Source: Paraburkholderia graminis C4D1M
GTDB taxonomy: Bacteria; Pseudomonadota; Gammaproteobacteria; Burkholderiales; Burkholderiaceae
Assembly (NCBI RefSeq): GCF_000172415.1
Contig: NZ_ABLD01000032.1
Coordinates: forward strand, 1-48,491
Direction of reading: 5' to 3'
Length of the DNA: 48,491 nucleotides
How positions within the stretch are numbered: the first letter of the stretch is position 1; each line of letters opens with the position of its first letter. This document shows, one piece after another, positions 17,569 to 26,620 of this stretch. The notes beneath the pieces are model-generated. The model was not told the origin of the DNA. It saw nothing but the letters and a program-made list of their open reading frames with translations, and searched no databases. A program made the position numbers and the translations under genes.

Positions 17569-18246
17569 CTACTCCCGCGCCCGCTTAACCAATGCCTTCC
17601 TGTCAGTCTTCGCGACCACGTTGGCAGTATTTCGCCTGGCAGTGGTCTCGGACTGCAAGAGTATTTCGGCGCCGATTGCGCGCAGGAAGAACCCGGCGGC
17701 ATGCGATGCAATCTGCTCGGCCGTATATTCACTGCCTTCCTTGTACCAGCCTGACATGCCTTCCGCCATGCTGAAAAGTTGCAGGCAAGCGAGTTTGACA
17801 TCCTGTGACGGAATCAGTTTTGCCGCGACGGCAGCGGCGAGCGCAGCGCGTACGATCTTTTCGACGGCGTCGCGCCGGGCGATGACCCGCGAGCGATTTT
17901 CCGGTTTTAAGGACCGAAGCATCTCGGCCATCAAGCGCCACGACTCACGGCGGATTATGGCCTGAGTCGCTACGTACTTCACGATGGCAACGAGCCTGCC
18001 ACCGGCATCGTCCCGAAGTTCGCGGTCGAGGCCTTCCAGTTCGCCGAGCATCTGGGACATTTCCCTGTCTTCAATCGCGAGGATGACCGCCTCTTTTGAC
18101 GGGAAGTAGTTGTAGATCGCCGATGGGACGATCCCCAGGTCGGCGCAGAGTTCTCGCGTGGACGTCGCCACGTAGCCATAGCGCGCAAACCGTTTCAGCG
18201 CCGCAGTCAGAAATTCTTCCCGTCGTGGCATGCCAGTTTTAGCCAT
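17569..18246 (-). CDS. TetR-family regulator of the divergent CoA operon
   Basis: A 225-residue TetR protein with the N-terminal helix-turn-helix read as FLTAALKRFARYGYVATSTRELCADLGIVPSAIYNYFPSKEAVI, followed by a variable ligand-binding domain. The frame is open as far as an ATG at 18405, but that start would lie four bases from the operator with no room for a ribosome binding site. The ATG at 18246 has GGA nine bases upstream and gives the usual short lead before the DNA-binding domain, so I prefer it. It is divergent from the enoyl-CoA hydratase operon and almost certainly represses it, and perhaps itself, from the inverted repeat at 18409-18451. An acyl-CoA thioester is the likely inducer by analogy. 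Confidence 0.88.
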   Translation of the reverse strand: MAKTGMPRREEFLTAALKRFARYGYVATSTRELCADLGIVPSAIYNYFPSKEAVILAIEDREMSQMLGELEGLDRELRDDAGGRLVAIVKYVATQAIIRRESWRLMAEMLRSLKPENRSRVIARRDAVEKIVRAALAAAVAAKLIPSQDVKLACLQLFSMAEGMSGWYKEGSEYTAEQIASHAAGFFLRAIGAEILLQSETTARRNTANVVAKTDRKALVKRARE

Positions 18247-18408
18247 CTTTATTCCGCTTGTGTTGAGCGCCTGACGCGTTCGAGCGTCGGGCGGAAAGTA
18301 TCGTTCGTACCAGGACATACCCTTGGGAGCCTGGCGTTTCCGGTCCGGCAACTGCTCCCGCTGCCGCCCGGGTAAAGGCTCGGCGTCGGAATTGGCCGCT
18401 TTCATTAT

Positions 18409-18451
18409 AGAGCGCTCGCTCTCAAAAAACAGTTTTCAGAGCGAGCGCTCT
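18409..18451. promoter_or_regulatory. Perfect inverted-repeat operator for the TetR regulator
   Basis: AGAGCGCTCGCTCT (18409-18422) and its exact reverse complement AGAGCGAGCGCTCT (18438-18451) are separated by 15 A/T-rich bases. Each arm is itself close to palindromic, so two TetR dimers could bind. The site lies in the gap between the divergent TetR and hydratase genes, 40 bases before the hydratase ATG. Confidence 0.8.
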
Positions 18452-18491
18452 GTCATAAGATGGCGTCAATGTTTCCATCAAGAGGCGTCTC

Positions 18492-19292
18492 ATGAGTGAA
18501 GTTCGCACCAGAATCTACGACAGCGCAGCCGCGATCAGCGTCTCCAATCCGCCGCACGGTTACATGACGCACGAACTGGTAGGCGAGCTTTTGCGAGCTT
18601 TTCGCGCAGCGGAGCGGGACCCGTCGGTACGCACGATTATCTTTACGGGCGCGAATGCGGGCGTGTTTATCCAGCACTACGATCTTGCGGAACTTGCAAC
18701 GCTAAGCCGCAAGCTGAATGCGCGTGGCGATCGTTATCCCGAGCACGCTCATACGCCCGAGCGCGAGATGGACGTTCTTTTCAGACGTATCGAGGACAGC
18801 GCGAAACCCGTCATTGCCGCGATCAACGGCAACGCGATGGGCTTCGGTTGCGAACTCGCGCTCGCTTGCGATTTTCGTATCGCCGAGAGCGGCGATCACA
18901 TGTTGGGGCAGCCCGAAATTCTCGTGGGACTTGTGCCGGGCGCGGGTGGAACGCAGCGCCTGGCGCGAGTGGTCGGCACGGCGTGCGCACTTGAACTGGT
19001 TGTGTTTGGAAAGCGTTTATCGCCCGCAGAGGCTCTCGCCAAGGGGCTAGTGCACGCCGTGAGCGAGGGTTCCGCACTCGAATTGGCGCTGGAATGGGCC
19101 AGCGTGCTCGGCCGGCTTTCCGCGACGGCCGTGGCTCACGCCAAAAGACTCGTTCACGAGGCAGGCGTGACCCAGCTTCATGAAGGTCTTCAGAAGGAGC
19201 GCGCACTCTTTGTCGACACGCTGGCCTCGCCTGAGGCAAATGAATGCCTGAGCCGAGCCGTGCAAGAGGGACGCGACTTTCGCAACGTCTGA
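18492..19292 (+). CDS. Enoyl-CoA hydratase/isomerase family protein (first)
   Basis: A 266-residue crotonase-fold enzyme. The oxyanion-hole and active-site segments are canonical: AAINGNAMGFGCELALACDFRIAES carries the first catalytic Glu (in GCELA), and GQPEILVGLVPGAGGTQRLAR carries the second. So water addition to a 2-enoyl-CoA is the likely reaction. The N-terminus is shorter and less typical (the usual NxLxxxL stretch reads PPHGYMTHELVGELLRAF). The start has AGAGG six bases upstream. It is the first gene of the operon driven from the TetR operator and is followed after 25 bases by the ligase. Confidence 0.9.
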   Translation: MSEVRTRIYDSAAAISVSNPPHGYMTHELVGELLRAFRAAERDPSVRTIIFTGANAGVFIQHYDLAELATLSRKLNARGDRYPEHAHTPEREMDVLFRRIEDSAKPVIAAINGNAMGFGCELALACDFRIAESGDHMLGQPEILVGLVPGAGGTQRLARVVGTACALELVVFGKRLSPAEALAKGLVHAVSEGSALELALEWASVLGRLSATAVAHAKRLVHEAGVTQLHEGLQKERALFVDTLASPEANECLSRAVQEGRDFRNV

Positions 19293-19317
19293 CAGCTGAG
19301 CTACCGGACCATCCATC

Positions 19318-20850
19318 ATGCTGCTAATTGACTACTTCGAGCGTACCGCCGCGAATTCCCCGGACCGTCCATTTCTGCATTTCGTTGCGGAAGACGATTC
19401 GTTCGATGTTCATCTGAGCTACGCGCAGGCGAACGAATTCGCCAGCCATCGCGCACGCGAACTGATGGCGCAGGGCGTCGGCAGGAAAGACGTTGTTGCG
19501 TTATTGATGCATAACTCGCCCGACTGGCTCGTCATGTATCTGGCGTGCCAGAAGATCGGCGCCATTTGCGTTGGATTGCATTCGGCACTGGCGCTGCCCG
19601 AGTTGCTTGGGATGCTTGAAAGCATCGGCGCGCAGCACCTCGTCAACAGTAACGAGTTCGCGGCGATTGCCGGCGAGGTGCGCGCGGCGAAGGCCGGGAT
19701 CACGGTTTTCGGTGTGACGACCCTGTCGACAGATGCGCCTGTTTCGAACAGCCCGCTATTACCGCGCTGTGCGGACATCGACGAGTGGGATGGACTCGCG
19801 GCGACGTTCACATCGGGGACGACCGGCGGCGCACACAAGGCCGGCTTGCAGACAAACGGCGCGGTGGTGCGGGCGATTGCCGGATACATTGAATGTCTGA
19901 AGACCGACGGGCACGACCGGATCATGCTCGTCACGCCACTCAGCCACAGTGCCGCGCTCAACTGGGGCGTGTCGCTTGCGCTGATGTCGGCCGGTACGCT
20001 GGTGCTGGCGCGTCGATTCAGCGCGTCGCGCTTCTGGGCGCAAGCGGCGCGAGGGCGCCCGACGGTGATCTGGACAATGGCGACGATCCTCTACATTTTG
20101 CAGCAGCAGGAGGTGAGCGACGACGAGCGTCTCGCGCTCGCAGGGCTGCGGTATATGTTCGGTGTGGGATCGGCGCCGCGGCGAGCCGCGCTCGAGGCGC
20201 GCTGGGAACGACCGGTCATCGATGGCTATGGCATGACGGAAACATTCGGAACCCTGACTGATTTTTCTCATGAGAACAACCCTTATCCCAACGCCTGTAT
20301 GGGACGGGCGGTGCCAGGGATCGACCTGCGTGTCGTCGACCTGGTAAGCGGACGCGAATGCCAGCCCGAGGAAATGGGCGAGATCGTCGCGCGATTCGGT
20401 CAGGGCTTCGCGGGCTATCTGAACAACGAGACCGCCACGCGCGAAGCCGTACGCGAGGGCTGGTTTCATACCGGCGATCTCGCGTTCCGGGATACGGCGG
20501 GGCGCCTGTATTTCGTCGATCGTCTCAAATCGATCATTCGCCGCGGTGGTGAAAACATTTCGAGTCTCGAAGTCGAGGAGTGTCTCGCGAAACATCCCGA
20601 CGTCCAGGAGGCTATTGCGTTGGCGCAACCGCACGACGTACTCGGAGACATCGTCCTTGCCGTATTGATTCCGCGCGAGCCTGAACGCGAGTTCAGTCTC
20701 GCCGAAATTCAGGCTTTCTGCGACGGAAAGCTGTCGAAATTCAAATGGCCGGAAGCGGTGCGCACGGTGTCTTCCGACCAGATTCCCCGAACTGGCGCGG
20801 GTAAGGTTAAAAAGCCGATCTTATTGCGGAGCCTGTTCAATGCAAGCTGA
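19318..20850 (+). CDS. AMP-forming acyl-CoA ligase (ANL superfamily)
   Basis: A 510-residue adenylate-forming enzyme that activates a carboxylic acid with ATP and then CoA. Motifs are the phosphate loop TSGTTGG (residues 165-171), the A5 box YGMTETFG, WFHTGD, the hinge DRLKSIIRRGGENI and the catalytic Lys496 in RTGAGKVKK. It resembles short/medium-chain and carnitine- or cyclic-acid ligases more than long-chain FadD. The gene overlaps the following CoA-transferase by 11 bases, showing translational coupling. Within the operon it would activate the entry acid. Confidence 0.92.
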   Translation: MLLIDYFERTAANSPDRPFLHFVAEDDSFDVHLSYAQANEFASHRARELMAQGVGRKDVVALLMHNSPDWLVMYLACQKIGAICVGLHSALALPELLGMLESIGAQHLVNSNEFAAIAGEVRAAKAGITVFGVTTLSTDAPVSNSPLLPRCADIDEWDGLAATFTSGTTGGAHKAGLQTNGAVVRAIAGYIECLKTDGHDRIMLVTPLSHSAALNWGVSLALMSAGTLVLARRFSASRFWAQAARGRPTVIWTMATILYILQQQEVSDDERLALAGLRYMFGVGSAPRRAALEARWERPVIDGYGMTETFGTLTDFSHENNPYPNACMGRAVPGIDLRVVDLVSGRECQPEEMGEIVARFGQGFAGYLNNETATREAVREGWFHTGDLAFRDTAGRLYFVDRLKSIIRRGGENISSLEVEECLAKHPDVQEAIALAQPHDVLGDIVLAVLIPREPEREFSLAEIQAFCDGKLSKFKWPEAVRTVSSDQIPRTGAGKVKKPILLRSLFNAS

Positions 20851-22621
20851 TATGACCACTCTGGATCTCGCCGCGCGTTGGCGCGCTCTCGCCGATGCAA
20901 GTGTCGGCAGCACGCGCTTCATGAGCCTCAAGGATGCCGTGGCGGCTCACGTGCGCGACAAGGACGTGCTTTATTTCGGTGGCTCGATGGCCCGTCCGAA
21001 CGCCGCCATGTTCGAGGTGATCCGTCAATTCTGGAACCGGACGCCAGACTTTACTCTCGTGGCGCCGGCGGTAGCGAACCAGCATGCACCGATGATCGCG
21101 GGCGGCCTCGTCAAGCGCGTGATTACCTCGATTCACGCGATGACGTATCCGACGCCCGCGCCGCATCCGCTCTATGTCGAAGCGGCCCGAAGCGGTCGCG
21201 TTGTCTTCGAAAACTGGTCGCTGCTGACGCTCTCACACCGATTGATGGCTGCCGCACTCGGTCTGCCGTTCATGCCGACGCGCTCGCTGGCGGGCAGCGA
21301 CATGGGCAAGAATCTGGCCGCGCTGAATGCGACGACGTCGGTGCGCAATCCGTTCGACGACGGTAATACGCAGGTGGTCGCGCCACTGTCGCCGGATATC
21401 ACGTTCATACACGGACTGGCCGCGGACGACGACGGCAATATTCTGATCTGCCCGCCGCTTTACGACGGTGTATGGGCCGCGTTCTGTGCGGGAAGGGCCG
21501 TCATCGCGACTGTCGATCACATTGTCAGCCGCGAGTTTCTGCGGCGCTATCCGGAACATGTCCGGGTTCCGGCCTATGTGGTTTCCGCTGTCTGCCACGT
21601 ACCGCTCGGCGGACATCCGAATTCCCTGCCGAGTGCGCCAGTGCCGGAACTCGCCGGCTATACCGACGATTACGCAATGCTGACCGATCTGCGTCGTGCC
21701 GGCAAGAAAACCGACACGTTGCTCGAATGGACGAAAGAATGGATCCTCGGCTGCCGTGACCACAACGACTATCTCGCGAAGCTCGGCGGTGAGCGCATTC
21801 AGGCGCTGCAGGGCCGTACCGCGATAGACGGGTGGCAACTGGAAGCGGTGTCCGCGCGCGCGCGCTCGCATGATAGCGCGCCCACCGAAGCGGAACGGCA
21901 CGTCGTACTCGCCGCGAGAATGCTTCGCCATCGTCTGGCCGATGGCGACACCTCCGCGCTTCTGGCCGGCCTGGGTATTTCCTCGCTTGCAGCATGGATG
22001 GCCGCTATCCAGCTTGCGCAGTCAGGTAAGCATCTGCCGTTGATGGTCGAATCGGGCATGTTCGGATACGTGCCGTCTCCAGGCGATCCTTTCCTGTTCA
22101 ACTATCGGAACATGGCGGGTAGCTCGATGTTGAGCGATACCCAATTCACCCTTGGCCTGCTCACGGGTGGCGCGCAAAACCGGGCCTTCGGCGTGCTGGG
22201 CGCCGCCGAAGTCGATGCACGCGGAAATCTGAACAGCAGCGAATTGCCGGGCATGCTGCTCACGGGTTCCGGCGGTGCGAACGATATCGGCAGCGGCGCA
22301 CGCGAAATTCTCGTCACGATTTCCCATTCACCCAAACGCCTTGTTCGCTCCGCCGGTTTCATTACGACGCCGGGCCGCGCGGTCCTGACCGTGGTCACTC
22401 CGTGGGCGGTTTTCGAGCGCCCGGATAGCGGCGCCGATTTCGTCCTGACACGCGTTCAGGCACGCGACGGCCTTACCGCCGACGAACTCGTCGACGTGGC
22501 GTTACGTGAGTGTGCGTGGGACGTAAAAGCGGGCACGGCGCCGATCGTCGAGCCGGAACCGACTGGCGAGGAACTGGATCTGGCTCGCCATCTGGACCCC
22601 GACCGGCTCTTCCTCGGCTAG
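20840..22621 (+). CDS. Fused two-domain class-I CoA-transferase-like enzyme (IpdAB-like)
   Basis: A 593-residue chain joining alpha and beta halves of a class-I CoA-transferase. The alpha half (about 25-300) holds GLPFMPTRSLAGSDM and FENWSLLT with Glu124; the beta half (about 350-590) holds MVESGMFGY with Glu404 at the place of the catalytic Glu of the ExG motif, and GSGGANDIGS. Known fused or split relatives include glutaconate CoA-transferase and IpdAB, a ring-opening hydrolase of steroid degradation, which the alpha-half pattern recalls. Retention of the ExG glutamate leaves both transferase and hydrolase possible. Start ATG 20840 has GGAG eight bases upstream. It follows the ligase and precedes an atypical crotonase. 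Confidence 0.85.
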   Translation: MQADMTTLDLAARWRALADASVGSTRFMSLKDAVAAHVRDKDVLYFGGSMARPNAAMFEVIRQFWNRTPDFTLVAPAVANQHAPMIAGGLVKRVITSIHAMTYPTPAPHPLYVEAARSGRVVFENWSLLTLSHRLMAAALGLPFMPTRSLAGSDMGKNLAALNATTSVRNPFDDGNTQVVAPLSPDITFIHGLAADDDGNILICPPLYDGVWAAFCAGRAVIATVDHIVSREFLRRYPEHVRVPAYVVSAVCHVPLGGHPNSLPSAPVPELAGYTDDYAMLTDLRRAGKKTDTLLEWTKEWILGCRDHNDYLAKLGGERIQALQGRTAIDGWQLEAVSARARSHDSAPTEAERHVVLAARMLRHRLADGDTSALLAGLGISSLAAWMAAIQLAQSGKHLPLMVESGMFGYVPSPGDPFLFNYRNMAGSSMLSDTQFTLGLLTGGAQNRAFGVLGAAEVDARGNLNSSELPGMLLTGSGGANDIGSGAREILVTISHSPKRLVRSAGFITTPGRAVLTVVTPWAVFERPDSGADFVLTRVQARDGLTADELVDVALRECAWDVKAGTAPIVEPEPTGEELDLARHLDPDRLFLG

Positions 22622-22682
22622 AGCGGCATTGCCGAAGCGCGTTTTATATCTACGACCGATCTTTGCAAAAAGGATGAGATTC

Positions 22683-23486
22683 ATGAATGACATCGTCTAT
22701 CAACATATTCTTTATCACGTCGACGCGGGGGTCGCGCGAATTTCGCACAACCGCCCGCAAGCTCGAAACGCCGAGAGCCAGGCGTTGCTCGACGAACTCG
22801 ATTGCGCGGTGCGTCGCGCCACCGACGATCCTGCGGTGAAGGCGATCATCCTTGCCGGCGAGGGTGAACACTTCTCGGCAGGCCACGATCTCAAGGAAGC
22901 CGCGCTGAAACGCGCGGATTTTACAGTCGAGCAGCGCTGGGCCTATGAGTCCCGTTATTACTTCGACTATGCGTTGAGAATTTTCGATTGCCCCAAGCCG
23001 ACGATTGCCGAGGTGCAGGGCGCCTGCGTGGCGGGCGGCTTCATGGTCGCGAACATGTGCGATCTGGTTATCGCGTCGAATGATGCATTCTTTTCTGATC
23101 CGGTGTGCCAGAGCCTGGGCACCGCCGGCGTCGAGGTGATGATTCATCCGTGGGTGATGGGGGCGCGAAAAGCGAAAGAGTTTCTCTTCACCGGCGAGAA
23201 AATGAGCGCGGACGATGCTGCTCGAGCCGGGATGGTAAATCGCGTCGTGCCGCGTGAGTCGCTGCGTGACGAAACGATGGCGCTTGCAAGGAAGATCGCG
23301 GCCGGCGACGCATTCGCCATCATGCTCGCAAAACGCTCCATCAATCGCGGACTCGACACCCAGGGTCTTCGGGCCGCCATGACCGCGCACTTCGACGCGC
23401 ACCAGCTCAGCCATCTTTCCGAGTCGTTCCAGCAACGCCGGAGCGAAGGTCTGGCGCAATCCATTGCGCGCGGAAAGTCCGTGTAA
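22683..23486 (+). CDS. Crotonase-fold protein lacking the canonical glutamates (second)
   Basis: A 267-residue enoyl-CoA hydratase-superfamily protein. The fold is clear (SHNRPQARNAESQALLDEL, GEGEHFSAGHDLKE, VQGACVAGGFMVANMCDLVIAS). In hydratases the first catalytic Glu lies in GGxxELA; here the stretch is GGFMVAN. The second, in PExxLG, reads SDPVCQSLGTAG. Both general acid/base residues are therefore absent, as in crotonases that act as hydrolases, C-C lyases or isomerases. The ATG at 22683 is preceded by AAAGGATGAG and chosen over an upstream in-frame ATG at 22629. It lies behind the CoA-transferase, so a ring or C-C cleavage role is plausible. Confidence 0.88.
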   Translation: MNDIVYQHILYHVDAGVARISHNRPQARNAESQALLDELDCAVRRATDDPAVKAIILAGEGEHFSAGHDLKEAALKRADFTVEQRWAYESRYYFDYALRIFDCPKPTIAEVQGACVAGGFMVANMCDLVIASNDAFFSDPVCQSLGTAGVEVMIHPWVMGARKAKEFLFTGEKMSADDAARAGMVNRVVPRESLRDETMALARKIAAGDAFAIMLAKRSINRGLDTQGLRAAMTAHFDAHQLSHLSESFQQRRSEGLAQSIARGKSV

Positions 23487-23567
23487 CAGCCGAATATCCA
23501 CGGCGCCAAAAAAACACTACAGGCAGCCAGCCACCTTCGTGCCCGGCTGCCCAGGAGGAGACACATC

Positions 23568-23882
23568 GTGAACAATTTGGACATGGCTGAACGTGTCAGT
23601 CGACACGCGCTTTTCAAGGAACTCGTGACACGACGGGCGAGACTCGTGCGCTCGCTGATGTCGGTCGGTCTGGTCGCCTATTTCATCCTGATCGCCCTGG
23701 TCGCTTTCCGGCCGCAGATTCTGCGTATGCCGGTCGAACGGGGAGGCGCCACGACCGTCGGTGTTGTCATGGCTGTTGCGATTCTCGCACTTGGCTGGAT
23801 CATTACCTGGATTTACGTACGCAGGGCGAACAGCACGTTCGACAGGCTGAGTGTTCATCTTCTCGAAGAGGTAGCACGATGA
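23568..23882 (+). CDS. yjcH: DUF485 small membrane protein (YjcH-like)
   Basis: A 104-residue inner-membrane protein with two helices (about 28-48 and 63-82) and a charged N-terminal arm, the DUF485 pattern. The gene starts with GTG at 23568 behind a very strong AGGAGGAG. Its stop overlaps the symporter start by four bases (ATGA), the invariant arrangement of yjcH-actP pairs. Its exact role in that pair is not settled; it is thought to assist the symporter. Confidence 0.88.
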   Translation: MNNLDMAERVSRHALFKELVTRRARLVRSLMSVGLVAYFILIALVAFRPQILRMPVERGGATTVGVVMAVAILALGWIITWIYVRRANSTFDRLSVHLLEEVAR

Positions 23883-25558
23883 ATCTGGATCAGACGAAGC
23901 GTGCGGTTGCGCTGATTGCGTCCGCCGGGCTCATGTCGCTGCCGCAGGGAGCCGCGGCAGCGCAACAAGGTGATGGCCGACCTTTGAACGTGGTCGCCAT
24001 TGGCATTTTTTTCGTATTCGTGGGCATTACTTTCGCCATTACGTGGTGGGCGGCCAAACGCACGAAAACGGCGAAAGACTTCTTTTCTGCTGGCGCGGGA
24101 ATTAGCGGTCTGCAGAACGGGCTTGCCGTGGCGGGCGACTATCTGTCGGCCGCCACGATGCTCGGCGTGGTCAGTCTCGTGTATGCGCGGGGTTACGACG
24201 GCTTGTTGTACTGCATTGGTTTCTTCATTGGCTGGCCGGTGATGTTGTTGCTGATGGCCGAGCGCGTGCGCAATCTGGGTCGCTATACCTACGTCGATAT
24301 CATCGCCTACCGGCTCGATCATGTCGGTGTGCGTTGCATGGCGGCGCTTGGCTCACTGACCGTTGTGTTCTTCTATCTGATCGTGCAAATGGTCGGCGCT
24401 GGTGAGCTCGTTCAACTGATGTTCGGTCTGCAATACAACTACGCGATTATTTCAGTCGGCATTCTCATGATCGTTTACGTGACATTCGGAGGGATGATCG
24501 CGACGACCTGGGTGCAGTTGATAAAAGCCGTCCTTATCATGTTCGGTGCGACTTTGCTGATGGTCCTCGCACTGGCGCACTTCAATTTCGACTTTGAGAG
24601 CCTTGCGCAGAAAGCGGTTCAGGTTCATGCCGGCGGTAACGCGATCATGGGCCCCGGCGGTTTGTTCTCGGACCCGGTGTCATCGCTTTCACTGTCGCTC
24701 GCCACTGTTTTTGGGTTGTGCGGGATGCCGCACATCCTGATGCGCTTCTTCACCGTGCCCAATGCGCGGGAGGCCCGCACCAGCGTCCTCGTGGCGGCAA
24801 CTTGCATCGGCTACATGTTTGTCGCGATGTTCGTAATCGGACTGGCGAGCATTGTGATCGTCAGTACCGACGGACGCTTCTTCGAGGGCGGTCATGCCGG
24901 CGGGAAACTGCTGGGCGGAAGCAACATGGTTGCGCTTCATCTGGCCACCGCGATGGGTGGCAACCTGTTCCTCGGTTTCCTCGCGGCGGTCATGTTCGCG
25001 ACGATTCTGGCTGTGGTATCCGGTCTGGCCCTCGCTGGCGCGTCGTCGATTTCGCACGATATATACGTGAACGTCCTGCGCAGAAAAACGACCGTGAGCG
25101 GCGAAGCCGAAGTGCGTCTGACGCGCAAAGTGACGATTGTCATCGGTATCGTCGCGGTTCTGCTCGGCATTGTTTTCCGTGGGCAGAACGTGGCATTTCT
25201 CGTGTCTCTCGCGTTCAATGTCGCGGCATCGGCGAACTTTCCACCGTTGCTGACTTCGATGTACTGGCGCGGCGTCACGGCTCGTGGAGTGATGTGGGGC
25301 GGATTGGCGGGACTGGTGTCGTCAGTGGGCATGGTGATCCTGTCACCCGCCGTCTGGAAGACCGTGCTGGGGCATTCGCACGCCATCTTTCCCTACGATC
25401 ATTCCGCGCTGTTCTCCATGCCGCTTGCGTTTCTGGTGATCTACGTGGTGTCGAAACTGGACCGCAGCCCTGCGGCCGAGCGGGCAAAACTCGCTTTCGA
25501 TCTGCAGATGGTTCGCGCGCAAACCGGTCTGGGAGCAGAGGGAGCAAGCCAGCATTGA
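23879..25558 (+). CDS. actP: Sodium:solute symporter, ActP-like
   Basis: A 559-residue sodium/solute symporter of the acetate/monocarboxylate branch, with a cleavable-looking N-terminal segment (ALIASAGLMSLPQGAAAAQQ) and about 13 membrane helices. Typical stretches are KTAKDFFSAGAGISGLQNGLAVAGDYLSAATMLG near residues 60-95 and FGLCGMPHILMRFFTVPNAREAR near 278-300. It probably brings in acetate, pyruvate or the small organic acid used by this operon. It is translationally coupled to the DUF485 gene and followed by a GC-rich hairpin. Confidence 0.9.
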   Translation: MNLDQTKRAVALIASAGLMSLPQGAAAAQQGDGRPLNVVAIGIFFVFVGITFAITWWAAKRTKTAKDFFSAGAGISGLQNGLAVAGDYLSAATMLGVVSLVYARGYDGLLYCIGFFIGWPVMLLLMAERVRNLGRYTYVDIIAYRLDHVGVRCMAALGSLTVVFFYLIVQMVGAGELVQLMFGLQYNYAIISVGILMIVYVTFGGMIATTWVQLIKAVLIMFGATLLMVLALAHFNFDFESLAQKAVQVHAGGNAIMGPGGLFSDPVSSLSLSLATVFGLCGMPHILMRFFTVPNAREARTSVLVAATCIGYMFVAMFVIGLASIVIVSTDGRFFEGGHAGGKLLGGSNMVALHLATAMGGNLFLGFLAAVMFATILAVVSGLALAGASSISHDIYVNVLRRKTTVSGEAEVRLTRKVTIVIGIVAVLLGIVFRGQNVAFLVSLAFNVAASANFPPLLTSMYWRGVTARGVMWGGLAGLVSSVGMVILSPAVWKTVLGHSHAIFPYDHSALFSMPLAFLVIYVVSKLDRSPAAERAKLAFDLQMVRAQTGLGAEGASQH

Positions 25559-25575
25559 CGTGCTCGTCGTGATGA

Positions 25576-25598
25576 GCGCCCCGGCGCGACCGGGGCGC
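25576..25598 (+). terminator. Hairpin after the symporter gene
   Basis: A perfect 9-bp stem (GCGCCCCGG / CCGGGGCGC) with a 5-base loop starts 18 bases after the symporter stop. The downstream run is only moderately T-rich (GGGTTTCTTC), so it may be a weak terminator or a stabilising mRNA structure before the hydrolase gene. Confidence 0.45.
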
Positions 25599-25637
25599 AC
25601 GAGGGTTTCTTCAAGACACTACCAGAGGATCGAAGCA

Positions 25638-26588
25638 ATGGAGCCAATCAGACTGGCGGTTACCGTAGACGATCTGTTTCTCTGGAAGCAAACGCGATGG
25701 GCCCCGGGATTTAGCCCGGCAGTGGTGACGCGGGCATTGATCGATGCGTTTCGTCGCCATCGCATCAACGGGGTCTATGCTTTTTCCTGTACCTCGCCGT
25801 GCGTTGCGGATCCCGCGCTTTTCAGGCTGCTCGACACATGGATCGAGGCCGGGCACTTCGTCGCCAATCATACGCACTATCACGCGAGCCTGAACTGGGT
25901 GGCGGCGGAACAGTACATCGACGACATCGAACAGACCGAGTCGTTCGTCGGTCAATGGATGTCCTGTTCGCCGGCAAAATACTTTCGCTATGCCATGGAC
26001 AATTGGGGCGATTCGCAACAGAAGCACGATCGCGTACATCGCTATCTGGTCAGGAAGGGCTATCAGACCGTACCGATCACATCGTGGTTCTATGACACGG
26101 AATTCCTTGCGCCGCATTACCGGGCGTCGATCAGCAACGATCGGTCGGCTATTGAACTGGTCAGGAAGCGCTTCGTCCAGACGGCTCTGCAGCAACTCAG
26201 CAGCCACGTCGCGGCGGCCAGACAGGTTTTTGCCAGAGATTTCCCGCACATCTGGTTGATACACGGGACACCCCTCGCGGCCGAGTGCTTGCCGGAGATT
26301 CTCGATCGCTTCGCCAAGGCGGGTGTGACCTTCATCTCACTGGCCGAAGCGATGCAGGACCCGGCTAACAGCGCGCCAGCGGGTGTTATAACACCACGCT
26401 TTCTGAACCAGATCCAGAAGTGGGCTCATATCGACGGTTTTACATTACCGGACTGTCCACCGGCGGTTCTGCTCAAGCTGGAAAAACTATATCCGATGCC
26501 TGGACTGTCGACTCGCGAAATGATGGGAAGCATATTCGGGAGCATCGCAGAAGAAGTCATTGGCAACTACATTCCCAAGGCCTATTAA
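25638..26588 (+). CDS. NodB-fold (polysaccharide-deacetylase family) hydrolase, paralogue 1
   Basis: A 316-residue NodB/CE4-fold metal-dependent hydrolase. Motif 1 is TVDD (residues 9-12), motif 2 is HTHYH in ANHTHYHASLNW, motif 3 is KYFRYAMD and motif 5 is WLIHGTP. The Asp-His-His metal set is intact. The TVDDL form (Val for Phe, no Gly after DD) and the lack of a signal peptide argue for a cytoplasmic enzyme acting on a small amide or imide rather than a cell-wall deacetylase. ATG 25638 is chosen because the upstream frame runs through the hairpin. It is in line with CoA-metabolism genes, and a paralogue at 38092 is placed similarly. The reaction is unknown. Confidence 0.8.
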   Translation: MEPIRLAVTVDDLFLWKQTRWAPGFSPAVVTRALIDAFRRHRINGVYAFSCTSPCVADPALFRLLDTWIEAGHFVANHTHYHASLNWVAAEQYIDDIEQTESFVGQWMSCSPAKYFRYAMDNWGDSQQKHDRVHRYLVRKGYQTVPITSWFYDTEFLAPHYRASISNDRSAIELVRKRFVQTALQQLSSHVAAARQVFARDFPHIWLIHGTPLAAECLPEILDRFAKAGVTFISLAEAMQDPANSAPAGVITPRFLNQIQKWAHIDGFTLPDCPPAVLLKLEKLYPMPGLSTREMMGSIFGSIAEEVIGNYIPKAY

Positions 26589-26620
26589 TGTAGTGAGACG
26601 ACGCGGGATCAAAAGACATC

